64,000 nucleotides of DNA from CAZHTF01 sp964535305 (lineage in GTDB: Bacteria > Planctomycetota > Phycisphaerae > UBA1845 > Fen-1342), in contig CAZHTF010000003.1 of NCBI GenBank assembly GCA_964535305.1, positions 1 through 64,000 on the forward strand. The letters run 5' to 3'. Position numbers and translations under genes: made by a program. The notes under the pieces are model-generated. The model was given only the letters and a program-made list of their open reading frames with translations, did not search any database and was not told the origin of the DNA. This document shows, in pieces, positions 1 to 6,780 of the stretch. Every line of letters starts with the position of its first letter. The first letter of the stretch is position 1.

Positions 1-139
1 GCCGTGTTCTACCAATTCTAGACAGCGGCGCGCTCGACAGGCCGGGCGGCGCGCGGCATACTGGCGTTTGTCTAGATTCTGTCGAGCTTCAAGGGATTTC
101 CGTCGCCGCGCATCCGCACCTTCAATCTCGGAGCCGCAC

Positions 140-496
140 ATGACGCCGCGCCTGCCGCAGATCAACTTCCAGGTTCAGCCCGCAATGAAAACGCTTTACG
201 AGGAGGCCAAGGTCGACGGGCACGGCGTGACGCGGCTGTGCGCCGCGGGCCTGCTGCTCATGATCGAAGACCCGCAGGCGCGGCAGCGGGCGGTGGCGCG
301 GCTGCGCGATTGGGAGATCGAGTACGAGGCGGCTTCGGCGGAGCAGTTGCGCGCTTTTGTTCGCGGTGCGCGAGTCGCAATGAAATCCGCCGCTCCAAAA
401 AGTCCGCCAGACCGGAAAGCTCGCGCGGGTCAAACAGAGGCAGCAGGGCGAACAGCCGCCCGAGGGCGCGCTGGTGCTCGGCTGCGTTCCACGTAA
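140..496 (+). CDS. Small hypothetical protein, possible ribbon-helix-helix-like N-terminus
   Basis: 118 aa. The ATG at 140 is preceded by GGAG six bases upstream, so it is preferred over the in-frame ATG at 68, whose extra 24 residues are arginine-rich and unlike a protein N-terminus. The first ~90 residues look like a real folded domain: a short strand-like segment (INFQVQP) followed by helices (TLYEEAKVDGHGVTRLCAAG, ARLRDWEIEYE). The last ~40 residues are Ala/Arg-rich and lie opposite the coding part of a convergent gene at 258-509, so the true end may be a product of that overlap. Strand-helix-helix order would fit a DNA-binding ribbon-helix-helix protein, but this is a guess and no family is recognised. 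Confidence 0.5.
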   Translation: MTPRLPQINFQVQPAMKTLYEEAKVDGHGVTRLCAAGLLLMIEDPQARQRAVARLRDWEIEYEAASAEQLRAFVRGARVAMKSAAPKSPPDRKARAGQTEAAGRTAARGRAGARLRST

Positions 497-509
497 CGGG
501 CTTGCGCAT
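258..509 (-). CDS. Small hypothetical protein convergent with and antisense to its neighbour
   Basis: 83 aa. The start at 509 has a strong GGAGG five bases upstream. The first ~50 residues read as an amphipathic helical protein (QRALGRLFALLPLFDPRELS, then GLADFLERRISLRLAHREQ). The tail is Pro/Ala/Arg-rich low complexity and lies opposite the well-conserved-looking half of the convergent gene at 140-496. Both genes have a plausible start and a plausible N-terminal half, and overlap over 239 bases. No family recognised. Confidence 0.45.
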   Translation of the reverse strand: MRKPVTWNAAEHQRALGRLFALLPLFDPRELSGLADFLERRISLRLAHREQKRATAPPKPPRTRSPNRAAAPPPAAAPAGLRS

Positions 510-863
510 CGTCGCCTCCACGTTGAACACAGACAGCGTTCGCTGCTCACGAGATCCCGCGAGCGGCGCTGCGGCCGGTACGCCTTCCATAGCGTCCGAT
601 TCCCTGGCCTGACCGGGCCGCAGCCGTGGGCGGCATTCGCACCCGACGCGAATCCGATACAACTGTACGGATTCTGTTAGGTATTGTCCAGCCCATTTCC
701 CCCGCCGCCGCCGGCTTCGCCGCGGCGACGCGACGCGGGCCCGGTCATTCCGATTCCGCGTGCGGGTGCGCTCGCCGTCGCAGGGTGCGGCCCGTACCGC
801 CGTGGGTCATGACCCTTTCGGCGCGAACGCCCTCAGGCCAACACCTGAATTACAGGCAAATTC
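510..863. other. Intergenic region without a recognised gene
   Basis: 354 bases between the antisense pair and the 2Fe-2S gene. Open frames here are short and arginine/proline-rich on both strands, as expected of random GC-rich DNA. No tRNA, convincing promoter or terminator was seen. Confidence 0.6.
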
Positions 864-1187
864 CTACGGGCATAAGCCAGGCGATTCGGGTTCGGAAGGT
901 GGGGCGGGTGAGAAGCGGTTTCGAGCGCGGCCCAGGCGGCGATACTCGGCACGCAGCGCGTTGTAGTCTTCAGGCGTAAGCGCCGGCTGGTAATCCGCTG
1001 GCAACGCATTCGCACGGGCACGCTGCGCCAGCTCGCACAATAGCGGGATGCACCATCCGCACCCAGTACCGGCCCCCAGGCACTCCGACATGCGGGCATT
1101 TTGAACTGGACGAACCCGCCGCGCGAAGTTCACCAGTTTCCGCAGCGATACCGAATAACAGATGCAGACCAGATCGTCCTGCTCCAT
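864..1187 (-). CDS. BFD-like [2Fe-2S]-binding protein
   Basis: 107 aa with start ATG at 1187, just before the conserved part. The four ligands of the bacterioferritin-associated ferredoxin (BFD) fold are visible: Cys8 and Cys10 in VCICYSVS, and Cys43 and Cys46 in GTGCGWC; an extra Cys36 lies between. In this family a CxC plus CxxC pair binds one [2Fe-2S] cluster inside a small helix-turn-helix domain, acting in iron release from bacterioferritin or as a module of larger oxidoreductases. The C-terminal ~45 residues (ADYQPALTPEDYNALRAEYR) are an extra helical tail. No bacterioferritin or Fur gene is nearby, so the partner is unknown. The upstream in-frame ATGs (1217, 1250) add only unconserved-looking residues. 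Confidence 0.8.
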   Translation of the reverse strand: MEQDDLVCICYSVSLRKLVNFARRVRPVQNARMSECLGAGTGCGWCIPLLCELAQRARANALPADYQPALTPEDYNALRAEYRRLGRARNRFSPAPPSEPESPGLCP

Positions 1188-1412
1188 CGCTTGATTATAC
1201 GATTTGGCTCGCGGCATACTGACGCCCAGCGGTTTTGTGCGGCGATGCACAAGCTCGCGGCGCGAGACGCGAATTCAGGCGCGGCGATTGAGTAGCGGCG
1301 CGGCGATCGTCGTGGGTCGCTCGCGTCGACTGCCGCGCGGTGACCCGTGGCGAACCGTCGCGTTGAACGCCGCGCGGCCGGTCGCGGTGTGGCAGTTGTC
1401 CGAAGGGCCGGC

Positions 1413-2351
1413 ATGTTCACACGCTGGAGACGTTGGCACGCCGGGCGGGCCCTTCCGCGACGCATCTGCAAGCTGGCGATTTTCATCGTGTTCGTGCTAC
1501 TGGTGCTCTATCCGCGGCCCGATCGGCTGGTGATCTCAATCGCGCGGCTCTGCGACCTCAACAGCACGCTCGATCCGCGGGCCGCCGAGCTGGATCCGCT
1601 CGAGTTTCGCGTGCGCGCGGTGCTTACACCAGGCGCTACTGCGCAGGACACACTGGCAGCGGTGCAGCACGTGGTCTACGAAGCGCTGCCGTATGCGTGG
1701 GATTGGGACACCTGGGGCGTGATGGAGTATCTGCCGAGCGTTCGCGAAGCGTTGCGCACCGGCCGCGAGGATTGCGACGGGCGGGCAGTGGTGGCGGCGT
1801 CGCTGCTGCGGCGGCTCGGGCACGACGCAATCCTGGTCAGCGACTTCCTGCACGTCTGGGTGCAGACGCCCGAAGGCGAAACCATGAGCCCGCGCGCGGG
1901 ACCCAAAACGCTACGTGGCGGCGAAAGCGGCACGCAGATCGGCGCGGGTGCACTGCAAAATCTGGCCCGCGGCACCGCGTTCGGCGTCGCGGTCTTTCCG
2001 GCCACACGCGTCGCGCTCATCCTCGCCGCGCTGATCTTGCTGACACTGCGGCCCGGGCTGCCTGCGTGGCGCGGCGGATGCGGCGCCGCACTGCTGATCG
2101 CGGCCCTGCTGTTGCTGCGGGCGACGGGCGAAGGCGTCGCACACGATACGGCACGTGTCGCCTGGATCGGCGTGGGCGCGGGGACGATGTCGGCCTGCGT
2201 CGGTTGGTTGATCCTGGCACTGCCGGTGGGCAGGTCGCGTCGCGATAGCCCGCTCCGCAACGCGCCCGTTGAATCGGCGCGGGTGCTGAGCGCGAATCCA
2301 GCGGCCGAGGTCGATAGAGCCCCCGGTGGACCAGGGGCTGAACGCCAATGA
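1413..2351 (+). CDS. Membrane-anchored transglutaminase-like cysteine protease-fold protein
   Basis: 312 aa. The ATG at 1413 follows GAAGGG at a normal distance and is preferred over 1347. Order of parts: an Arg-rich N-terminus, one membrane segment (~18-32, IFIVFVLLVLY), a transglutaminase-like domain with the nucleophile context REDCDGRAVVAASLLRRLG (Cys121) and a downstream His147 in FLHVWVQ, then two or three hydrophobic segments (~190-265). Cys-His order and spacing match the bacterial transglutaminase-like/BTLCP papain fold, which cleaves or cross-links peptides; the domain would face the periplasm. The C-terminal tail is hydrophilic. Substrate unknown. The stop codon lies inside a 16-bp direct repeat pair (2319-2334, 2356-2371). 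Confidence 0.7.
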   Translation: MFTRWRRWHAGRALPRRICKLAIFIVFVLLVLYPRPDRLVISIARLCDLNSTLDPRAAELDPLEFRVRAVLTPGATAQDTLAAVQHVVYEALPYAWDWDTWGVMEYLPSVREALRTGREDCDGRAVVAASLLRRLGHDAILVSDFLHVWVQTPEGETMSPRAGPKTLRGGESGTQIGAGALQNLARGTAFGVAVFPATRVALILAALILLTLRPGLPAWRGGCGAALLIAALLLLRATGEGVAHDTARVAWIGVGAGTMSACVGWLILALPVGRSRRDSPLRNAPVESARVLSANPAAEVDRAPGGPGAERQ

Positions 2352-2371
2352 GAACGCCCCCGGTGGACCAG
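2319..2371. repeat. 16-bp direct repeat pair flanking a stop codon
   Basis: The sequence GCCCCCGGTGGACCAG occurs at 2319-2334 and again at 2356-2371, 37 bases apart. The stop codon of the transglutaminase-like gene (2349-2351) lies between the copies. Another frame is open and protein-like from about 2290 to 2460 (for example EKLLMKLRVGGFSRPVFST) but has no upstream start, so this may be the end of a dispersed element or gene remnant. Confidence 0.6.
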
Positions 2372-2477
2372 CCGGCGAAAAGCTCCTGATGAAGCTCCGG
2401 GTGGGCGGCTTCAGCCGACCGGTGTTTTCCACCAACTTGAGCTGGTGGTGTGCGCGTTGACCCGCGCGTGTGTCGCG

Positions 2478-2945
2478 CTAGAGGTCCAATCCCGCCGCGG
2501 CGTTGGAGCGTAGCGCGTCGCGGATGATCGGCAGCGGGTGTCGCGGGCCGCGGTCGATGCCTGGGCAGGTTCGGGCGGCGTTGCGCCAGGTGCGCTGCGA
2601 GCGCAAATTGGATTCCCAGAATGGCCAGGTGCGGCACTGGGCCGGACGGGCCGCGTACACGCCGCAGTGCGTTTTGCCGTCGGCGCTACGGACCAGCCAC
2701 TCGCAGTCGCCGTCGGGTTTTTCGTAGAGGCTCATGCGCTCGCCGACGTCGCGGACGTGCCGATTTCGGAACTCGGCCGGCGTAAGCCGCAGGGCGAGCG
2801 CAAGGGCTTCGATATCGCGCTGCTCGACCCAGACATACCCGGGTGGGCCGCTGCAGCAGTTGCCGCACTGCGAGCAGGAAAAAGCCAGGCCGGCCTCGTA
2901 CCAGATCTGCTCGGTTGCGCGTGCGCTCACGGTCTGGATCCTCAC
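2478..2945 (-). CDS. YkgJ-type cysteine-cluster protein (CxxCxxCC)
   Basis: 155 aa. The N-terminal CSQCGNCC (Cys24, 27, 30, 31) and later cysteines in CEWL, THCGVY, AQCRTWPF and ARTCPGI match the YkgJ/UPF0153 family, putative zinc- or iron-binding proteins of unknown reaction. The sequence AARPAQCRTWPFWE is a typical core motif of that family. Length is normal. It lies alone on the minus strand, between two plus-strand genes. Function cannot be narrowed further from sequence. Confidence 0.85.
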   Translation of the reverse strand: MRIQTVSARATEQIWYEAGLAFSCSQCGNCCSGPPGYVWVEQRDIEALALALRLTPAEFRNRHVRDVGERMSLYEKPDGDCEWLVRSADGKTHCGVYAARPAQCRTWPFWESNLRSQRTWRNAARTCPGIDRGPRHPLPIIRDALRSNAAAGLDL

Positions 2946-3130
2946 GTTGTGGCCGGATCGCGGCGTCGTCGGAATCGCGGCGACAGGCTACTGGAAATAT
3001 ACGCCGGCGTGCTTGGCGCGACACAGAGCGAGACATTTGTGGGCCGCTCGATTTTTCCGCTTGACGAAACGAACTTGCGGGCTAATCTGCCCGCGCGCAG
3101 CATGGGTAGGCGGCATCAGGAGTGATCTCG

Positions 3131-3496
3131 ATGATTGACGTACGACACCTTGACGAGGTGCTGACCGGCGACGCGCGGGAGTGGGACGGGTTTCAGGAAC
3201 TGCGCGAGACGGATCTGGCGCCCGCGCTGGATGACGAGCAGTCTGACGCGCTCGCCGCGCCTGCGGACGAAGACGAGGCTACGGAGCGCGCCTGGGGCCA
3301 GGCTCGCGCCGCCCGCCGCCGCGACGATGACGAAGAGGATGACGACGACGCGGTCAGCGATTTTGACGATGACGAGGACGATGGGCTGGTTGAGGAAGGC
3401 GAGGACGACTTCGACGACGAGCTGGACGACGACGACGAGTTTGACGACGACGAATTCGACGACGTCGAGAAAGACGACGAGGACGAGGAAGAGTAG
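3131..3496 (+). CDS. Highly acidic low-complexity small protein
   Basis: 121 aa. ATG 3131 sits eight bases after AGGAG; a GTG at 3122 is also in frame but overlaps that ribosome binding site. Residues 1-~70 are ordinary (MIDVRHLDEVLTGDAREWDG), while the last ~55 are almost entirely Asp and Glu with a few Phe, Leu and Val. The tail would be disordered and very negatively charged at neutral pH. Such tails occur on nucleic-acid mimics, chaperone partners and cation-binding proteins; nothing here decides among them. No family recognised. Confidence 0.75.
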   Translation: MIDVRHLDEVLTGDAREWDGFQELRETDLAPALDDEQSDALAAPADEDEATERAWGQARAARRRDDDEEDDDDAVSDFDDDEDDGLVEEGEDDFDDELDDDDEFDDDEFDDVEKDDEDEEE

Positions 3497-3652
3497 CGCC
3501 GCATCATTCCGAAGTGAGCGCCGCGCGATGCACAGGCGACCAGGTTGTCGCGCACGGCGCGAGCGCGAACGCACGCGGCCCAGGCCAACAAACCACAGCT
3601 CGCGCCAGCGGCGGGCACGCACCCGATGAGCGAGCCGGCGCGTGCTCCGAGC

Positions 3653-4186
3653 CTACGACTCGCGCCAGCCTGATTTTACCCACGGCATCTGTGCCTGCTG
3701 ATCGAGCCGCAGCCGCAGGATGAGCTGCGCCGCGTGATGCTGCACGTGCCGCGTGTTGTACCCGTACACTTCCAGCCGCTCGAACGCGAGCCATTCGAAC
3801 CCGCTCGGCCCCGCGAGCGAAGCCGCCGTCTCGGCCGCGATCACGCGGCCGGCCTTGGCGCGCACGAACGCCGCGTAGCGCCGCAGGTCGTCACGCTGGT
3901 ACGCGTGTTGCGGCGCGCGGTCCTCGAATTCCTCATAGTCACGAAAGAACGCCGTGTTCTCGCGGTGAAACGGCTGCTCGCGAAATCGGTCCTTGTCGCT
4001 GGTCGGTTGCAGGTAAAAATCGGCGTAAAAGAGCGCGTGAAACGCGGACTGGCAGAAGGTGTGGTGGGCGACCGGGCCCTGCCAGGTCGTGTCGCTGCAG
4101 CGCTCGAGACAGAGGTTCAGCGTCGCCAGCGCCGCCTCGAATTGCTGCAGTAAGCTGCTTCGGAGAAGCTCGATAACTTCCGGCAT
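3653..4186 (-). CDS. DinB-family-like metal-dependent protein
   Basis: 177 aa, the usual length for a DinB/YfiT-type four-helix bundle. Helix 1 (LLRSSLLQQFEAALATLNLC) is followed by a first His in SAFHALFYADFYL (about residue 50) and a late His cluster in RHVQHHAAQLILRLR (about 145), the expected three-His metal site of the superfamily. Members are thiol transferases, hydrolases or DNA-damage-inducible proteins; the substrate is not predictable. It lies 47 bases beyond the end of arsR in the same orientation, so it could be co-transcribed with arsR. Confidence 0.75.
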   Translation of the reverse strand: MPEVIELLRSSLLQQFEAALATLNLCLERCSDTTWQGPVAHHTFCQSAFHALFYADFYLQPTSDKDRFREQPFHRENTAFFRDYEEFEDRAPQHAYQRDDLRRYAAFVRAKAGRVIAAETAASLAGPSGFEWLAFERLEVYGYNTRHVQHHAAQLILRLRLDQQAQMPWVKSGWRES

Positions 4187-4233
4187 GTTTCGCTCCGCTT
4201 GTGCGCGTGGCGCACTGGGGCTTCACACGAGTG

Positions 4234-4608
4234 TTAGCGCGATGCGCAGGCGCCGTCCGGACAGCATGCCGCGATCGCGTCGGCCAGCGCGCGCAGCGCG
4301 CGGGCGACCTCGGCATAGCGCACCGAATAGTACATCTGTCGACCCTCCTTGCGGACGGAGAGGATGCCCGCATCGCGCAGAATGCCCAAATGGCGCGACA
4401 CGACCGAAAGATCGACGGCGCTGCACGCGGCCGCCTGCGTGACGGTCTGCGGTCCACAGCATTGCGCCAAGCCAATCAGGATGTGAATGCGGGTCGGGTC
4501 GCTCAGGGCGCGAAACAGCCGCGGATCGATGGCGCTTTCCAGCGCTGCGCAGCAGGCCGCAGACTTGCGGGGCCCCGGCTTGAGCCGCTTTTTTACTTGC
4601 ACATTCAT
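4234..4608 (-). CDS. arsR: ArsR/SmtB-family metalloregulator (probable arsenite sensor)
   Basis: 124 aa winged-helix repressor. The core reads RLFRALSDPTRIHILIGL (helix 1-2), the recognition helix region DLSVVSRHLGILRDAGILS, and the wing VRKEGRQMYYSVR. The classical ELCVCDL metal box is absent; instead there are vicinal cysteines at the N-terminus (SAACCAAL, Cys19-20), CC and C in the middle (AQCCGPQ, AAACSAV) and a CCPDGAC group at the C-terminus. Known ArsR variants bind As(III) with N-terminal or C-terminal vicinal cysteines, so arsenite sensing is plausible. The gene is divergent from arsM across 59 bases and the intergenic inverted repeat is a likely operator. The predicted arsR start almost coincides with its predicted transcription start. 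Confidence 0.88.
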   Translation of the reverse strand: MNVQVKKRLKPGPRKSAACCAALESAIDPRLFRALSDPTRIHILIGLAQCCGPQTVTQAAACSAVDLSVVSRHLGILRDAGILSVRKEGRQMYYSVRYAEVARALRALADAIAACCPDGACASR

Positions 4609-4643
4609 GCAAACATGCTATTATCTTATGGAGCGGCTGTCAA
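4597..4643. promoter_or_regulatory. Divergent arsR/arsM promoters with inverted-repeat operator
   Basis: For arsM (+): -35 TTGCAC at 4597-4602, 16-base spacer, -10 TATTAT at 4619-4624. For arsR (-): -35 TTGACA at 4643-4638, 17-base spacer, -10 TAGCAT at 4620-4615. The two -10 boxes overlap, so the promoters face each other. The inverted repeat TTGCA-N6-TGCAA (4597-4612) covers the arsM -35 box and the arsR start codon and is a good candidate ArsR operator. A second element, CATGC-AAA-CATGC (4606-4618), is a direct repeat. The locally AT-rich composition stands out in GC-rich DNA. Confidence 0.6.
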
Positions 4644-4667
4644 GCCGCACGAATCAAGGACCCGCGC

Positions 4668-5540
4668 ATGAAAGGTCGAACAATGCCAATGCCTGACTCA
4701 GACACAGCCGCATCCATGCATGACACCGTCCGCGCCGGCTATGCCGAAATCGCCACGCGCGGCGCGACGCTTGGCGCCGGCGGCTGCTGCGGCCCGGCCA
4801 GCTCGAGCTGCGGCGGCAGCCGGATTGCCGAGCGCGTCGGCTACAGCGCGAGCGAGCTCGACGCGCTTCCCGATGGCGCGGACATGGGCCTGTCGTGCGG
4901 CAATCCGACGGCAATCGCGTCGCTCAAGCGCGGCGAAACCGTGCTCGATCTGGGAAGCGGTGGGGGATTTGATTGCTTCATCGCCGGACCGAAGGTCGGC
5001 CCGACCGGCCGCGTCATCGGCGTGGACATGACGCCGGAGATGCTCAGCAAGGCCCGTCGCAATCTGGCGGCGTATCGGGCGCGCAGCGGACTGGACAACG
5101 TCGAGTTCCGTCTGGGCGAGATTGAGCATCTGCCGGTCGCGGATGCGAGCGTCGACGTGCTGATCTCGAATTGTGTGCTGAACCTCTCGCCCGACAAGCC
5201 GCAGGTTTGGCGCGAGATCGCGCGGGTGCTGAAGCCTGGCGGGCGCGTCGCGATCTCCGATCTGGCGCTGCTTCGCCCGCTTCCGCAGCAGGTCCGCGAA
5301 ATGGTCGAAGCGCTGGTGGGTTGCATCGCCGGCGCGGTGCTGGTCGAGGAGACCGAGGCAATGATGCGGGCCGTTGGCTTGCGCGACATCCGTTTGACGC
5401 ACAAGCCGGGCTATGTCGAGGCGCTCCGCCAGATGCAGGACCCGCTCTATCGGCGAATCATCGAGAAGCTGCCTGTTGGAACGAACCCAGCGGATTTCAT
5501 CACGAGCCTGGACATCGCCGCGCAAAGGCCGGGCGCGTAG
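4668..5540 (+). CDS. arsM: Arsenite S-adenosylmethionine methyltransferase
   Basis: 290 aa class I methyltransferase. Start 4668 has AAGGA seven bases upstream; 4683 is an alternative. The SAM motif I is VLDLGSGGGFDCF (residues ~92-104), followed by GVDMTPEMLSKAR. The conserved ArsM cysteines are present: a GGCCG pair near residue 40, Cys77 in GLSCGNPTA, Cys169 in ISNCVLNLSPDK and Cys219 in LVGCIAGA. The last three correspond to the As(III)-binding triad of characterised ArsM enzymes, which methylate arsenite to methyl- and dimethylarsenicals in the cytosol. Divergent arsR and the shared operator indicate arsenite induction. No arsenite pump or arsC is nearby, so detoxification here rests on methylation, with other genes possibly elsewhere. 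Confidence 0.93.
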   Translation: MKGRTMPMPDSDTAASMHDTVRAGYAEIATRGATLGAGGCCGPASSSCGGSRIAERVGYSASELDALPDGADMGLSCGNPTAIASLKRGETVLDLGSGGGFDCFIAGPKVGPTGRVIGVDMTPEMLSKARRNLAAYRARSGLDNVEFRLGEIEHLPVADASVDVLISNCVLNLSPDKPQVWREIARVLKPGGRVAISDLALLRPLPQQVREMVEALVGCIAGAVLVEETEAMMRAVGLRDIRLTHKPGYVEALRQMQDPLYRRIIEKLPVGTNPADFITSLDIAAQRPGA

Positions 5541-5549
5541 CCGCGATTT

Positions 5550-5565
5550 GTCTGACGCGTCAGAC
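5550..5565. repeat. Perfect 16-bp palindrome between convergent genes
   Basis: GTCTGACGCGTCAGAC is a perfect palindrome lying between the stop of arsM and the end of the convergent methyltransferase gene. It could form a hairpin acting as a weak two-way transcription end, or be a protein-binding site; no T-run follows on either strand. Confidence 0.45.
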
Positions 5566-5594
5566 GCTGGCGCCCTGGCGCACGGCCCGGCGAA

Positions 5595-6422
5595 TCAGCG
5601 CGACGGCGCCGCCGGCTTGCGGCCGACGATCCAGAAGTTGTCGCTCAGGGCGTTGGCACGCAGGGCGCCGATTTCAAAACCGCTCGCGGTAAGCAGGCGG
5701 CCGAGTGTCGCCGGAGTGAAATACTGCAGGTGCTCCGGCCAGCGATAGCCTGACCAGCGCCGGCCGAGGATGCGGCGCAATGTGCTGCCGTAGTTCGGCA
5801 CTTTGTGAGCGCAGACTCCGCCCGCCCGCAGCAGATCGTGCATTCTCTGCAAGGTCTGCAGCGGACGCGGCTCATGTTCGAGGTAGCTGACGGAAACGAC
5901 CACGTCGAAGCTGCCCGAGGTGAACTGTGACTCGTCCAGGCGGCCGTGCCGGATGGCCGTCGGCGGCAGGCGGCGAAGTGCACGCGTCACCATGTTGGCC
6001 GAGCTCTCAACGCCGGCAACGTCGAAGCCCTGCCGAGCGGCGAGCGCCAGCAGCCGTCCGTCGCCGCAACCGACGTCCAGCATGCGGCCGGGCGAAGTGT
6101 GCCGCCGGATGAAGCGTAGCGCTCGGCCTTCGCGGCTGGGCTTGAGCCAGAGGACGCCCAGCGTCCAGGCGCGCATAAACGGGCTGCGCAGCCAGCGTTC
6201 GCGGCGCTGCCGGTTAAAAGATGCGGTCCACTCGAACGCCGTGTCGATCGCCTCGTGCGACGGGTATTCGGGAAGGTAGGCCAGGCCGCAGGAAGCGCAC
6301 TCGACGAGTCGCCACTGCCCGTGCCGCATCACTTCCGATGAAGACTCTGACGCGCAAAGCGGGCACGCGCGGCTGAGGACGGTTCCGTTTGAATGTGACT
6401 TGGGCGAATTTGCCGCAGTCAT
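5595..6422 (-). CDS. Zinc-ribbon class I SAM methyltransferase
   Basis: 275 aa. An N-terminal zinc ribbon (CPLC near residue 20, CASC near 43) is followed by a methyltransferase domain with motif I MLDVGCGDGRLLALAARQG and a post-motif acidic residue in GVESSANM. The later signatures SFDVVVSVSYLEHEPRP and LRAGGVCAHKVPNYGS, and the aromatic stretch WSGYRWPEHLQYFTPATL, are typical of Methyltransf_23 proteins in polysaccharide and cell-surface clusters. Substrate unknown. A gene of the same architecture lies at 12174-13063. It is convergent with arsM and not obviously part of the arsenic unit. Confidence 0.8.
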   Translation of the reverse strand: MTAANSPKSHSNGTVLSRACPLCASESSSEVMRHGQWRLVECASCGLAYLPEYPSHEAIDTAFEWTASFNRQRRERWLRSPFMRAWTLGVLWLKPSREGRALRFIRRHTSPGRMLDVGCGDGRLLALAARQGFDVAGVESSANMVTRALRRLPPTAIRHGRLDESQFTSGSFDVVVSVSYLEHEPRPLQTLQRMHDLLRAGGVCAHKVPNYGSTLRRILGRRWSGYRWPEHLQYFTPATLGRLLTASGFEIGALRANALSDNFWIVGRKPAAPSR

Positions 6423-6579
6423 GGGCCCATCCTTGATCGGTGCTTCGCGGCCGGCTCCGAATCATGAAGCGCTGCTGCGCGCCGGCTCAAGCGAGGCTGG
6501 GCGTCCACAGCCGTCCGTCGCACCGAACACGATGATCTTCGTGCCGCACACCGCACTGCGGGTGTGGCGTGCTAGCGAC

Positions 6580-6644
6580 GGCAACTCAGGTCGTGCAGAC
6601 GGCGCGTGGAGTTAAGGCAACTCAGGTCCCGCAGGCGGCGTGCA
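6580..6644. repeat. Imperfect ~29-bp tandem direct repeat
   Basis: Two copies start with GGCAACTCAGGTC at 6580 and 6616, 36 bases apart, and continue with GTGCAGACGGCGCGTG and CCGCAGGCGGCGTG respectively. The copies lie in non-coding DNA. Confidence 0.6.
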
Positions 6645-6653
6645 TCGCCGCCC

Positions 6654-6696
6654 TGAAAACAACGAACCCGCCGAGGCAAGGTTGCTTCGGCGGGTT
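6654..6696 (-). terminator. Rho-independent terminator (minus strand)
   Basis: On the minus strand AACCCGCCGA (6696-6687) pairs with TCGGCGGGTT (6674-6665), and the inner bases extend the stem. CGTTGTTTTC follows (6664-6655), the T-rich end needed for intrinsic termination in this direction only. It ends transcripts coming from the J-domain-like/lipoprotein genes or from an RNA gene in 6700-6960. Confidence 0.6.
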
Positions 6697-6766
6697 CAGG
6701 ATCTTCGGCTGCGGTGTTGCAGCCACGCTAGCTGCACTACCGCAGCCGTCTACTTCCTATTTGCAC

Positions 6767-6780
6767 GGATCACCTCCTTA
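6767..6780 (-). promoter_or_regulatory. Extended Shine-Dalgarno-type sequence before a 9-codon ORF
   Basis: The minus strand reads TAAGGAGGTGATCC, complementary over 14 bases to the universal 16S rRNA 3' end. It is followed directly by GTG CAA ATA GGA AGT AGA CGG CTG CGG TAG, a nine-codon frame with AGGAGG six bases from the GTG. About 70 bases further on is an intrinsic terminator. No longer gene can be read from this site. Confidence 0.4.

Noticed and set aside
1..80. Inverted repeat TCTAGACA (17-24) / TGTCTAGA (69-76) as a mobile-element end
   Set aside because: Only eight bases match, there is no transposase nearby and no target-site duplication can be judged at the window edge.
6767..6780. 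Plus-strand GGATCACCTCCTTA read as the 3' end of a 16S rRNA gene
   Set aside because: Only 14 bases match; the preceding bases do not resemble the 16S helix that should come before it, and no other rRNA segment is near.
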